NCBI GenBank assembly: GCA_964501365.1
Contig: CAZCST010000020.1
Coordinates: 186,001 to 250,000, forward strand
Direction: 5' to 3'
Origin: CAZAMB01 sp964501365
GTDB taxonomy: Bacteria; Planctomycetota; Phycisphaerae; UBA1845
DNA length: 64,000 bases
Both the position numbers and the translations under genes were made by a program. The number at the start of each line of letters is the position of its first letter. Positions within the stretch are counted from its first letter, which is position 1. Positions 35,010-43,874 of this stretch are shown here, one piece after another. The notes under the pieces were generated by a model. It was given only the letters and a program-made list of their open reading frames with translations. It made no database searches and was not told the DNA's origin.

Positions 35010-36727
35010 GCCGCTCGAAAATCAACACGAATGGAGTTTCGTGTACGCGGAATGGGAATATCGAAATGATCCACCTGCCGCTCCCACGGGCGGGCCAGGC
35101 TGTACACATCTACGAAGACCTTCCTTCCACAAGAGCCTTCGCGACCTCGAACCAACACCGACTCTTCCAGTCTGTAGTCACCACTCTCCTTGAGGTATGT
35201 CCGAAGCCAGTCGTCCTGCCGCGTTCCCACCAGATTGTCGCGCTCGACAAACACCTGCGGGAACGCAAATTTCTTCATCGTTTCCGCCAGCTCGCCCGGC
35301 GATTCAACGTAGGGAACCATGTCGAGATCAGGCCCCGCAACACAGGTGTAGAGGAGTTTGCTGCCGCGAATCACGACGCTTCGCCGCCACGGAATGTGTT
35401 CGCGGACGGCAAATACGAAGTCTCCGTCGCGCAGCCCGCTGAACAGCACCACTTGCTGGTCAATCTTGTTCCGGCAGGCCTGCACCAGAGGGCCGAAATC
35501 AAATCCATCGGGAACGGGACGGCGGAACCCGACAAACCCTGTGTAGGCGATAATCGCGGTGACGACAGCCATGCGCAGAGTTGGAATTCGAATCGCTGCG
35601 ACAAGCCGACCGGCTGCCAGCGACGCCCAAATCGCCAGCGGCGGCAGGATGACATACGCGAAACGAGGGGTCTTCAGGCTCGCGACGGTCACCATGACCA
35701 GCGAGACAAACACCCAAAAGCTCAGCAGCCACCAGTGTTCATGGAGTTGTCGAAACGAAATCAGCATCCCGACGATGGCGGCAGCGACGACCATCCAGCC
35801 AACTTCCGCCGGAATGGCTCGCGGATAGAACAACAGGGAAGCGGCGCTCCACGGGGCCTGCGTGTGATAGCCGGAGACCGTTTTCAGGCAGGCATCGTCC
35901 AACACGAGCAGCACGCCAATGAGCGACACGATCCCGATCACCACGGCAGCCGTCGCGTGCGCCCTGGGAACTGTGCCCCGCAGCGCAGCCATCGAAAGTG
36001 TCATGGCGATGGCACAGATCAGGAATACGCCGGTCTGCTTGAAAAGGATGGTCAGCAAGGCGACAAGGCACATCAAGGCAAAACGACGCCAGGACGGCGC
36101 CCGGAAGTACCAGGAAAAGGCGACCGCGGCCCACATCAGTGTGGCAACGACGGGCAGCTCCAGCATCACCTGTCGTCCCCAGTTTGTCGATGCAGGGAGC
36201 ACGATCAGAAGCACAGCGGCGATGGCGGCCATCACACGATCGGACAGACCTCGCACAAAAACATAGCACCCCGCAGCCGCCAGCACACCGAAGAGAACAA
36301 CACAAAGCCGGGCTGACGTCGCGGAAACTCCAAACACAAGGAAGAATCCGGCCTCGGCAACTGCAAAGCCCGGCGGATAATGCCCTCCGATTCCCAGCGT
36401 TGGATAGTGCCCATACTGCTCGCGGGCAAAGTGAAGCGGCGCGGCCCACGCACGGGGCCCGGCAAGCAACCAGTCATGGATCAGCACGCCATCCATGACG
36501 TGGGCTGATGCATCGGGGTCAACGAGTCCCCCCCGCGTGATGTCCTTCCCCATGACGGCCGCAGCAATCAGACAAACCACCGCAAGAATCGCAGCGTCCC
36601 TGCCGTGAAACCGCGCAACCAAAGACTGCTCTCTTGGGACCGCGAGGCTGCACTGTACCGACTCTGCCAAATCAGACTCCTGAGGCGATGGGCGCATGGA
36701 CCCATCCTGCGCGCACCTCCGCCGCAT
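34985..36727 (-). CDS. GT39/ArnT-like membrane glycosyltransferase
   Basis: The 580-residue protein has a first membrane helix after a polar N-terminus, the acidic loop DPDASAHVMDG where GT-C enzymes bind polyprenyl-phosphate sugars, and about ten further hydrophobic segments. A periplasmic C-terminal domain of about 170 residues follows. It likely transfers a sugar from a lipid carrier to the growing glycan or a protein. It is the first gene of the operon; the start could also be the ATG at 36697. Confidence 0.8.
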   Translation of the reverse strand: MRRRCAQDGSMRPSPQESDLAESVQCSLAVPREQSLVARFHGRDAAILAVVCLIAAAVMGKDITRGGLVDPDASAHVMDGVLIHDWLLAGPRAWAAPLHFAREQYGHYPTLGIGGHYPPGFAVAEAGFFLVFGVSATSARLCVVLFGVLAAAGCYVFVRGLSDRVMAAIAAVLLIVLPASTNWGRQVMLELPVVATLMWAAVAFSWYFRAPSWRRFALMCLVALLTILFKQTGVFLICAIAMTLSMAALRGTVPRAHATAAVVIGIVSLIGVLLVLDDACLKTVSGYHTQAPWSAASLLFYPRAIPAEVGWMVVAAAIVGMLISFRQLHEHWWLLSFWVFVSLVMVTVASLKTPRFAYVILPPLAIWASLAAGRLVAAIRIPTLRMAVVTAIIAYTGFVGFRRPVPDGFDFGPLVQACRNKIDQQVVLFSGLRDGDFVFAVREHIPWRRSVVIRGSKLLYTCVAGPDLDMVPYVESPGELAETMKKFAFPQVFVERDNLVGTRQDDWLRTYLKESGDYRLEESVLVRGREGSCGRKVFVDVYSLARPWERQVDHFDIPIPRTRNSIRVDFRAACVSENSS

Positions 36728-36804
36728 GTCTTATCGGACATCCCAGAAGGTCATTTGAGCAACCATTTGGACACGTTTAAGCCACGTCGTTAGGCTGCTT
36801 TGAT

Positions 36805-37179
36805 ATGCAACGAATGACGATCGTGCTTGCGGGAATCAACGGCCTGATCGCGGTGGCCGCCGGAGCATTTGGTGCTCACGGATTGAAGGCAAAACTCAGC
36901 GCAGAGGCACTCGCAGTATTTGAGACGGCGGCCCGTTACCACATGTATCATGCCATTGCGTTAGCCGCTCTGGCAGGTCTGGCCGGGACCGCAAACTCCC
37001 GCTTATTCAGCGCTTCAGCCATCTCCTTTCAACTGGGAATCGTGCTCTTCTGCGGAAGCCTCTATGCGATGGCCCTCAGCCAGCTCGAGTGGAAATGGCT
37101 GGGGCCCATCACACCCCTGGGCGGCCTGTTGTTCATCGTCGGGTGGCTGTGCCTGATCCTTACCGCGTGGAAACAATAG
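36805..37179 (+). CDS. DUF423 membrane protein
   Basis: The 124-residue protein has four hydrophobic segments and the DUF423 pattern: GINGLIAVAAGAFGAHGLK near the start, ARYHMYHAIALAALA in the middle, and PITPLGGLLFIVGW near the end. Family members (YwdK/YgdD) are inner-membrane proteins without a settled function. It is transcribed divergently from the polysaccharide operon. Confidence 0.87.
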   Translation: MQRMTIVLAGINGLIAVAAGAFGAHGLKAKLSAEALAVFETAARYHMYHAIALAALAGLAGTANSRLFSASAISFQLGIVLFCGSLYAMALSQLEWKWLGPITPLGGLLFIVGWLCLILTAWKQ

Positions 37180-37196
37180 GCCCCTTTTGCGATATG

Positions 37197-37290
37197 CACA
37201 GAGTCATTCCGCGCGAAGCGAAGAATCTCCTAGCGCCGATGTGTGACAGATCCTTCGCTACGCTCTGGATGTCACGGAGCGCTCGGTCCC
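37197..37290. repeat. Dispersed intergenic repeat before gatC
   Basis: The stretch contains TCATTCCGCGCGAAGCGAAG with AATCTC and then AGATCCTTCGCTACGCTCTG with GATGTCA. This is a form of the widespread bacterial intergenic repeat in which a GAAGCGAAGAATCT arm precedes a CTTCGCTACGCTC arm. Confidence 0.6.
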
Positions 37291-37339
37291 GGCCAAGCAA
37301 CAACTTGGCAATCCGCGATGCACACTCTACGATTCGCTC

Positions 37340-37642
37340 ATGAATCAACTCGATGAGAAGACGGTTCGTCACGTTGCCCATCTGGCCCGCATCGCGATTA
37401 CTGATGCCGAGGCCCGGCTTTATGGCGAACAGCTTTCGAAGATTCTCGACTACGTGAACCAGATGAACGAGCTCGATACGACCAATGTTCCGCCGACGGA
37501 GCACCCGCTCCAGGCCGCGGACGTATTCCGTGCCGATGTCATCCACGAGTCGTGGCCGCCCGATCTTGCGTTGAAAAACGCCCCCGATCGGCATGGCGAT
37601 TTCTTCCGCGTCCCCAAAGTCCTGGATCAGGAAGATGCGTGA
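37340..37642 (+). CDS. gatC: Asp/Glu-tRNA amidotransferase subunit C
   Basis: The 100-residue protein matches GatC: VRHVAHLARIAITDAEARLY, then ILDYVNQMNELDTTNVPPTEHP, and the ending DHGDFFRVPKVL-type tail (here RHGDFFRVPKVL). GatC stabilises GatA in the complex that amidates mischarged Glu-tRNA-Gln or Asp-tRNA-Asn. The gene overlaps gatA by eight bases. gatB is not in this window. Confidence 0.94.
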   Translation: MNQLDEKTVRHVAHLARIAITDAEARLYGEQLSKILDYVNQMNELDTTNVPPTEHPLQAADVFRADVIHESWPPDLALKNAPDRHGDFFRVPKVLDQEDA

Positions 37643-39113
37643 CGTGTCACCCGCTGTCACAGCCAGGCAAATGGCCGCCGACTTTCGCTCTGGTCGCTGC
37701 TCCGCCGTCGAAAATACGCGGCACGCGCTCGCCCGACTCGATCAACTCCAGCCGCGCATCAACCCATGCATCAGTATCTGCCATGAATATGCGATGTTGC
37801 GCGCGGCGGAGATCGACCGCCAGAAAGCGGGAGGGGCGGACTTCGGACCGCTTGCGGGGGTTCCCATCGCAGTCAAGGACAATCTCTGCACTTCCTTTGG
37901 CGCGACGACCTGCGCTTCGAAAATCCTCGCGGATTTTCATTCCGGTTACGACGCGCACGTCATTGAAAGGCTCCAGCGCGCCGGCGCGATCATCGTTGCC
38001 AAGACCAATCTCGACGAATTCGCCATGGGCAGCAGCACTGAAAACAGCGCCTATGGTCCGACCCGCAATCCGTGGGACGAATCGCGGGTGGCCGGCGGTA
38101 CTTCGGGCGGTTCGGCAGCCGCGGTGGCCGCTCGTGCCGTGCCGGTCGCGCTGGGCAGCGACACGGGCGGATCGATCCGGCTTCCTGCATCGCTGTGCGG
38201 CGTGGTGGGTCTAAAACCCTCCTACGGTCGTGTCTCCCGATATGGCCTGGTCGCGCACGGCAGCAGCCTCGATCAGATCGGACCCATCGCAACTACTGTC
38301 GAAGATGCCGCACTGTTGCTGAGCGTTATCGGCGGACATGATCACCGCGACTCCACTTCGGTCAATCGACCCGTGCCCGATTATCTCGCCGCGCTGTCAA
38401 AGCCAGTCCGCGATCTTCGCATCGGCATCAGCGCCGAATATTTCGGCGATGGGCTCAATTGGGAAGTTCGTGCAGCCGTTCAAGCCGCAATCGACCTGCT
38501 GAAATCGGAAGGTGCAAGAATTGTTGAAATCGAATTGCCGCACATGAAGTACGGCATTGCCTGTTACTACCTGATTTCGACCGCCGAGGCCTCCAGCAAT
38601 CTCGCCCGCTTCGACGGCGTACACTATGGATATCGCGCCCCCAGGCCTGCGGACATCACCGAACTGTATTCCGCCACTCGCGGTCAGGCCCTCGGCGCGG
38701 AAGTCAAACGCCGGATCATGTTGGGGACCTATGCCCTCTCCAGCGGATATTATGATGCGTACTATTTGAAGGCACTGAAAGTCCGGACCCTCATCAAGCT
38801 CGACTTCGACGCGGCATTCCAAAAAGTGGACGTCATTGCGTCGCCGGTGGCGCCTACGACTGCGTTTTGCATCGGCGAAAAATCGCAGGATCCGCTGGCG
38901 ATGTATCTCGCCGATATCTACACGATTGCGGCCAATCTGGCGGGGATCTGCGGGATCAGCGTCCCGTGTGGTTTTGATGCACGCGGCCTGCCCATTGGCG
39001 TGCAATTCATGGGTCCGGCGTTGGGGGAAGCAGCCATTCTTTCGCTCGCGCATCAATATCAGTCGCGAACCAATCATCACCTTCGAGTACCCGATTTCGC
39101 CGCGTCGCTGTAA
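37635..39113 (+). CDS. gatA: Asp/Glu-tRNA amidotransferase subunit A
   Basis: The 492-residue amidase releases ammonia from glutamine for tRNA transamidation. The Ser-Ser-Lys triad is visible: Lys in GVPIAVKDNLC, and the two serines in GGTSGGSAAAV and GSDTGGSIRLPA. I start at the ATG at 37635, inside the gatC end, with CAGGAAG just upstream. The frame opens at 37593, but that would overlap gatC more. Length and motifs are normal. Confidence 0.95.
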   Translation: MRDVSPAVTARQMAADFRSGRCSAVENTRHALARLDQLQPRINPCISICHEYAMLRAAEIDRQKAGGADFGPLAGVPIAVKDNLCTSFGATTCASKILADFHSGYDAHVIERLQRAGAIIVAKTNLDEFAMGSSTENSAYGPTRNPWDESRVAGGTSGGSAAAVAARAVPVALGSDTGGSIRLPASLCGVVGLKPSYGRVSRYGLVAHGSSLDQIGPIATTVEDAALLLSVIGGHDHRDSTSVNRPVPDYLAALSKPVRDLRIGISAEYFGDGLNWEVRAAVQAAIDLLKSEGARIVEIELPHMKYGIACYYLISTAEASSNLARFDGVHYGYRAPRPADITELYSATRGQALGAEVKRRIMLGTYALSSGYYDAYYLKALKVRTLIKLDFDAAFQKVDVIASPVAPTTAFCIGEKSQDPLAMYLADIYTIAANLAGICGISVPCGFDARGLPIGVQFMGPALGEAAILSLAHQYQSRTNHHLRVPDFAASL

Positions 39114-39122
39114 ACTCAGGGT

Positions 39123-39920
39123 ATGGAACGTTCCACGGTCGGCTCGCTGCTCCGCTCTACGCAGGCATTTTGCCAGCAGATTTGCGAAAAGCAGACCTTT
39201 GACTTCGGAATTGCTTTCTCCAGTACCCGCTTCGCCGGGTTGCCCGATGCAAGCCAGATTCGCGAAGTAACCCTCAATGATGCGCAGGCCATCGGTCGTG
39301 CCTTTGAACAGGCAAACGCATGGTTCGAATCGCGGGGGCTGAGGTGCCTGCGTTGGTCCACCGCCATTGATACCCCGACTCATCCGCTGGCTGAATTCCT
39401 GATGACTCACGGGTTCACGGCCCGCAAGCTTCTTGCCTTTCACCTCGCCGAGTGGCGGCCAGTGCATCCTTCGTCCGATGTCCGGATTCTGCCCGCGCGC
39501 GCAGTCCGCGATGCGTTTCGCATGACATTTGTGACCGCGCAGCTACCTGCCGATCCAGTTGCACGCGGTTTGCTCGCCGACTCATTCGCGGAGCGGCTTG
39601 ATGACCATCAGCTCGACATGTTTGTGGCCATGGTGGACAAACAACCCGCCGGTCGCTGCGGTTTGCATCAGGTCGGCGATATCGCCCGCATCCTCGACCT
39701 CTCGATTTTGCCGCAATTCGCCGATCGTGGCGTGGAGCAGTCTCTGTTGGCCCACGTCCTGACCATGGCCCGCCGACTCACCATGCCCATGGTTGTTGTC
39801 CAGGCATCGGAGAAGGACGGACGACGCTGCGAATTGTTGAAGGGTTTTGGATTTCAGGATGGCGGCCATGTGATGGAATTTGAAACCGCGTCCGCGTTTG
39901 CCTCCTTGCCTGCCGTATGA
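39123..39920 (+). CDS. GNAT-type acetyltransferase-like protein
   Basis: The 265-residue protein has an N-terminal half of uncertain fold and a C-terminal GNAT-like domain: DMFVAMVDKQPAGRCGLH, then ILDLSILPQFADRGVEQSLL, then GFGFQDGGHVMEF. The Q/RxxGx[GA] acetyl-CoA loop is modified to FADRGVEQS. It starts nine bases after gatA and overlaps the next gene by four bases (ATGA), so it is in the gatCA operon. Substrate unknown. Confidence 0.7.
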   Translation: MERSTVGSLLRSTQAFCQQICEKQTFDFGIAFSSTRFAGLPDASQIREVTLNDAQAIGRAFEQANAWFESRGLRCLRWSTAIDTPTHPLAEFLMTHGFTARKLLAFHLAEWRPVHPSSDVRILPARAVRDAFRMTFVTAQLPADPVARGLLADSFAERLDDHQLDMFVAMVDKQPAGRCGLHQVGDIARILDLSILPQFADRGVEQSLLAHVLTMARRLTMPMVVVQASEKDGRRCELLKGFGFQDGGHVMEFETASAFASLPAV

Positions 39921-41206
39921 TCGTTCAAGCGAAATTCATTGCGCCCGTCGGGAGTCCCGTGATTGAGAACGGTGCAATCGAATTCGCCAACGGCAGAATT
40001 ATCGCAGTGGGTCAGGCCAGCCGCTTCGTTTCGCGCGGCGCGATGGCCTATGGCGACGCAGTCATCCTGCCGGGATTCGTCAACGCGCACACGCATCTTG
40101 AGTTGAGCCTGTTGGCCGGCCGCGTGCCCCCCTCGCCAAATTTTACGGACTGGCTCAAACGCCTCATCGCCGCCCGCAATCTCGGCCTCAATCGCGCAAC
40201 TCCCTCTCCATATCAGGGAGCAGGCAGCGGCTCGCAACCCCCTTCCGATCCGTGCGACTATTTTGCGCGCGCCGTCGAGGCTGGAATTGCCCAATCGCTG
40301 GCCGGCGGAGTCACAACCATCGCAGATATCACTGCGAATCCACAATTCACACGCCCGGTGCTCGCCCGTTCCCCGCTGTGTGCCGTCTCATTTGGCGAAG
40401 TCATCGCCATGGGCAAGGGGCGCAATTTGCTTTCCGCTCGTCTGGCGGCTGCGGCCGATACCGCTTTGCAATCTGAACATCTGCGCATCGGGATATCCCC
40501 CCACGCGCCCTACACCGTCGAGCCGGTCGCGTTGCGTGCGTGCGCGGAAAAGGCCCGCGCGGAGAATCTCCCATTGAGCATTCACGTTTCGGAAACCAGT
40601 GACGAGGATTTGTTCGTGAGGTCGGGCGAGGGGCCTTTCGCCGACTTTCTTGCCGGGTTGGGGTTCTACGATGATATGATTCCCAAAAACGCGTGCAATC
40701 CTGTCGAATTACTGCAAAGCACCGGCTCGCTGGGACCGCGGACAATTCTCGCCCACGCCAACCACGTTTCCGACAATGACATCGCCCTCATCGCCGGCTC
40801 CGGCGCGAGCATTGCCTATTGTCCGCGTACGCACGCCGCCTTTGGTCACCCGCCTCACCGCTTCCGCGACATGCTCCGCGCCGGAGTCAATGTCTGCATT
40901 GGAACCGACAGTCTGGCTTCCAACCCGTCGCTGTCGATGCTGGATGAACTTCGCTTCCTAGGCTCGATGTGCCACGACGTGTCACCGGAAGTGCTGCTCG
41001 GATTGACGACCCTGAGCGGCGCGCGTGCCCTGAACCTCGCACACAACATCGGCTCCCTTCAAGAGGGAAAATCCGCCGATTTTTCCGTGATCCCCTTACC
41101 CGCTGCCGCCCGTTCCTGGACTGCAATGTTGGAATCAGAGTCCCCCCCTGCCGCTGTCTACATCGAAGGCAACCTTATCCACACTGTCAAACCATTGAAT
41201 TCTTGA
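39917..41206 (+). CDS. Amidohydrolase of the MtaD/aminodeoxyfutalosine deaminase group
   Basis: The 429-residue protein has metal ligands in GFVNAHTHLEL, SPHAPYTV, HVSE, HANHVSD and GTDSLASNPSLSMLDE, the pattern of amidohydrolases that deaminate adenosine derivatives. In planctomycetes and relatives with the futalosine menaquinone route, similar enzymes act as aminodeoxyfutalosine deaminase. S-adenosylhomocysteine or methylthioadenosine deamination is the alternative. It overlaps the acetyltransferase gene and ends the operon. Confidence 0.84.
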   Translation: MIVQAKFIAPVGSPVIENGAIEFANGRIIAVGQASRFVSRGAMAYGDAVILPGFVNAHTHLELSLLAGRVPPSPNFTDWLKRLIAARNLGLNRATPSPYQGAGSGSQPPSDPCDYFARAVEAGIAQSLAGGVTTIADITANPQFTRPVLARSPLCAVSFGEVIAMGKGRNLLSARLAAAADTALQSEHLRIGISPHAPYTVEPVALRACAEKARAENLPLSIHVSETSDEDLFVRSGEGPFADFLAGLGFYDDMIPKNACNPVELLQSTGSLGPRTILAHANHVSDNDIALIAGSGASIAYCPRTHAAFGHPPHRFRDMLRAGVNVCIGTDSLASNPSLSMLDELRFLGSMCHDVSPEVLLGLTTLSGARALNLAHNIGSLQEGKSADFSVIPLPAAARSWTAMLESESPPAAVYIEGNLIHTVKPLNS

Positions 41207-41236
41207 ACCGGAACCCCCCTCCCCTGCACCCATTCC

Positions 41237-41635
41237 TTACGCCCGCCCCTTCGAGGCCAGCAGACTGCGCACCAGGTTGACCATCGCCTGACGGTCGATC
41301 GGCTTGGAGAGGTAGTCATCGGTTCCGCACTTGGCCGCCCGCTCGATGTCGCTGGTTTCGTTCAGCGCGGTCACCATGACGACGGTGATGTCCCGCGTCT
41401 TCGGATCGGCCTTGATGCGCTTGCAAACTTCAAATCCGCTCATGCGCGGCATCATGATGTCCAGCAGCACCAGATCCGGAGCGAACTCCTCGATCTGCTC
41501 GAGGGCCTCGACGCCGTTGCCCGCGGTAATGACCTCGGCCTCCGGCACGTCTTCCATGTAAATTTTCAAGAGTTCCAGATTCTGCTCATTGTCCTCGACA
41601 ATCAGCACCAGAGGTTTTTCATCGTTCCTTGCCAT
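41237..41635 (-). CDS. Single-domain response regulator (CheY/DivK-like)
   Basis: The 132-residue protein is one receiver domain: VLIVEDNEQNLELLKIYMED, phospho-acceptor Asp in LVLLDIMMPRMSG, VTALNE and DYLSKPID with the conserved Lys. There is no output domain. The ATG at 41635 has GGGAGC five bases upstream; the frame runs to 41707. No kinase is adjacent. Confidence 0.92.
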   Translation of the reverse strand: MARNDEKPLVLIVEDNEQNLELLKIYMEDVPEAEVITAGNGVEALEQIEEFAPDLVLLDIMMPRMSGFEVCKRIKADPKTRDITVVMVTALNETSDIERAAKCGTDDYLSKPIDRQAMVNLVRSLLASKGRA

Positions 41636-41776
41636 GTCGCGCTCCCAATTGTCAGCATGCCATTCTAGCCGACTCTCCCGCGAATGAAAAAACCGTGACA
41701 TGGTCATTCGTGGCGCTCAATCGTTCTGAGGGTTGATTGCAATCATTGCGGGCGAATGCCGGAGGAAGGCGATGAT

Positions 41777-42478
41777 TCAATTGTGGTGGTGCGTAGCCGA
41801 AGCCAAAACCGGTTCTATATGCCGATGAGGGCCAAGCTGCAGTTCGCGGGGCGGTGCCCCCTGCGGAAACCGCAAACGCATGGCGAACCGGTGAAGGCGC
41901 ACGACGCTCGCCGATGGGCGATATCCGGCCAGCAGGGCGCTCCGCTGCGAAGCCACGTTGTTGTCTGCGATCAGCAGGCAGCTTCGGGAAAACCCTAACT
42001 TCGCCATGTCATTGGCCATGAATGCCAGTCTGGCCGGGGCCAGTCGGTTCCCGCGATACGCGGCCGTCGTGATTTCGTCGTAAATGAACGCCACGTCGCC
42101 CGCCAGCAGCCCCAGCGGCCGGTCCATCCCAAGCAGCCACGAGCCCGGACTCACCCAGCCGTAACCGACGACGGTTCCCTCGCAGACCGTCAGATAACAC
42201 CGGTGCAGGAAGTTGAACCGACGTTTCCAATCAACGGCAAAACCCTTGATTCTGGTGAGCTCCCTTCCGACTTCATTCGAGAATTCCGTCACGCATCGAA
42301 CTTCGCAGGGTATCGAGGTGGGCACTACATTCGGCGGTCCGCATAAGACATAGAACCGTTCTGCGCGCACGGCATGGATGGCCGATCGCAATTTGCGAGA
42401 GACGTCACTCACGATGCTCTTTCTATGCTCGATCACCATAGGATGAATCGACAAATTCCCCCTTGAGACGCGACGCAC
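41777..42478 (-). CDS. GNAT-family acetyltransferase
   Basis: The 233-residue protein has an N-terminal segment of about 100 residues and a GNAT core: YLTVCEGTVVGYGWVSPG, then IYDEITTAAYRGNRLAPARL and ADNNVASQRSALLAGYRPSA. The acetyl-CoA loop reads YRGNRLAP, close to the family Q/RxxGxGxA. Layouts like this occur in enzymes acting on surface-carbohydrate or cell-wall amines. It lies downstream of nuoC on the same strand, with about 60 bases between. Confidence 0.75.
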   Translation of the reverse strand: MRRVSRGNLSIHPMVIEHRKSIVSDVSRKLRSAIHAVRAERFYVLCGPPNVVPTSIPCEVRCVTEFSNEVGRELTRIKGFAVDWKRRFNFLHRCYLTVCEGTVVGYGWVSPGSWLLGMDRPLGLLAGDVAFIYDEITTAAYRGNRLAPARLAFMANDMAKLGFSRSCLLIADNNVASQRSALLAGYRPSASVVRLHRFAMRLRFPQGAPPRELQLGPHRHIEPVLASATHHHN

Positions 42479-42539
42479 CAGGGCGCAAATGAAACCCGGC
42501 GATTACGATATTGGAATTGTAGAATGGGTATTCGCTACG

Positions 42540-43061
42540 TCAGGCGCTTTCCGGCGTGACGACTTCGAAATCTTCGCGCTCTCCCCGTCCGCGAAGCGGA
42601 TAGTCCTTCCGCAGCGGATGCGCCTCGAAGCCTTCCCACGTAAGAATGCGCCGCAAGTCCGGATGGCCCGAAAACCTGACCCCAAACATGTCCCAGACTT
42701 CTCGCTCCAGCCACAAAGCCCCCTTCCAAATCCCTGTGATTGATGGGACTTCGGGATTTGGATCATTCGCAAAGCACTTGATCCAGAGCCGGTGTCCGAT
42801 GCTCAGCGAAAGCAGCGAATAAGTGATTCCGTATCGGTCGGCGGCCTTGGGGAAATTCAAATAATCCACGCACGTGACATCGCAGACCTGCTCAAACTTG
42901 CAGCGTTCGTCGTGCTTCAGAAACGTCATCACGTCGAGCAGTCGATCGGCCGGAACACGGAGGCAAAGCTGATCGCCATTGGGAGGCAGCAGCAGAGCCG
43001 GCTGAAAATCAATCTCCGGAAACTTCGCGCCTACCGCGCCAACCGCCTGATGTTCCGCCAT
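42540..43061 (-). CDS. nuoC: NADH-quinone oxidoreductase subunit C
   Basis: The 173-residue protein has the NuoC hallmarks: VTCVDYLNFPKAADRYGITY, ALWLEREVWDMFGVRFSGHP and LRRILTWEGFEAHPLRKDYPL. It belongs to the hydrophilic arm of complex I. GAGAGAAAG lies before the ATG. It is the last of the three nuo genes here; nuoD would normally follow but an acetyltransferase is found instead. Confidence 0.94.
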   Translation of the reverse strand: MAEHQAVGAVGAKFPEIDFQPALLLPPNGDQLCLRVPADRLLDVMTFLKHDERCKFEQVCDVTCVDYLNFPKAADRYGITYSLLSLSIGHRLWIKCFANDPNPEVPSITGIWKGALWLEREVWDMFGVRFSGHPDLRRILTWEGFEAHPLRKDYPLRGRGEREDFEVVTPESA

Positions 43062-43180
43062 TGCTTTCTCTCAACCGCCGATTGGAAGGTGCTGCGACCA
43101 ATCCCGTTTATTACCAATTCTAGCGTATGTTCGATGCCCGGTTCCAGAGCCGGTAATGTCGCGCAATCCCGAAATCAAAC

Positions 43181-43705
43181 TCACGACTTATTGCCCTCGA
43201 CCTGGATTTGAATCGCCGGCTGCACGGTCATGCCCATTCCCCGGCCACGCTCACCGCTCGACTTGATCCCTTCCTTGTCGATCAGACGCTGGATCGCCAT
43301 CACGCCCTCGAGCAGCGTCTCAGGCCGCGGCGGACAACCGGGAACATACACATCCACCGGCAGAAACTGATCGATACCCTGTACGACCGCATAGGTATCG
43401 AAGACTCCGCCTGTGCTTGCACACGCACCCATGCTGATGACCCACTTCGGCTCGGCCATCTGCTTGTAAATTCGTTGCAGCACCGGCATGGTCTTGATCG
43501 CCACACGGCCGGCCACGATCAGCAAGTCCGACTGTCGCGGGCTGAAACGCATCGCCTCGGCCCCGAACCGCGCGATATCGTAGCGGCTCGCACCGGTCGC
43601 CATCAGCTCGATCCCGCAGCATGCGGTCGCAAATGGCATTGGCCACAGTGAATTCTTCCGCGACCAGTTTATGCCCTTGTGGATCAAGTCCATGAGATGA
43701 TCCAT
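43181..43705 (-). CDS. nuoB: NADH-quinone oxidoreductase subunit B
   Basis: The 174-residue protein binds the N2 iron-sulfur cluster: the Cys pair in FATACCGIEL, the Cys in SMGACAST and the Cys in YVPGCPPRPE are all present. The ATG at 43705 gives a short N-terminus and lacks a ribosome site. In frame upstream, ATA (43768) stands six bases after GGGAGG (43775-43780), and the intervening codons read TTEIAPPAYQASKEEYLHTR, a natural NuoB-like extension. The true start may therefore be a rare codon at 43768 or 43771. Confidence 0.93.
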   Translation of the reverse strand: MDHLMDLIHKGINWSRKNSLWPMPFATACCGIELMATGASRYDIARFGAEAMRFSPRQSDLLIVAGRVAIKTMPVLQRIYKQMAEPKWVISMGACASTGGVFDTYAVVQGIDQFLPVDVYVPGCPPRPETLLEGVMAIQRLIDKEGIKSSGERGRGMGMTVQPAIQIQVEGNKS

Positions 43706-43785
43706 CCGGGTGTGAAGGTATTCTTCTTTGCTGGCCTGATACGCTGGCGGCGCGATCTCAGTTGTTATGATACACCTCCCACATA

Positions 43786-43822
43786 GCCTTCCCCCTTCAT
43801 AAGGGGGGATACAGGGGGGTCA
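43786..43822. repeat. Dispersed repeat between nuoA and nuoB
   Basis: CCTTCCCCCTTCATAAGGGG with a following GGATACAGGGGGG is a palindromic core of the same type as the repeat inside speB at 14,105-14,209. It lies in the 5' region of nuoB. Confidence 0.65.
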
Positions 43823-43874
43823 AGAGGAATCTCTCCCTCTGAAGAGTAGCGTAGGGTGCATTTTGATGCACCTC

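Noticed and set aside
34895..36316. 473-codon plus-strand frame opposite the GT39-like gene
   Set aside because: Composition is Arg/His/Gln-rich antisense read-out of hydrophobic helices; the minus strand has membrane segments.
38397..39467. Minus-strand frame opposite gatA
   Set aside because: Antisense to a conserved amidase; no ribosome site or domain.
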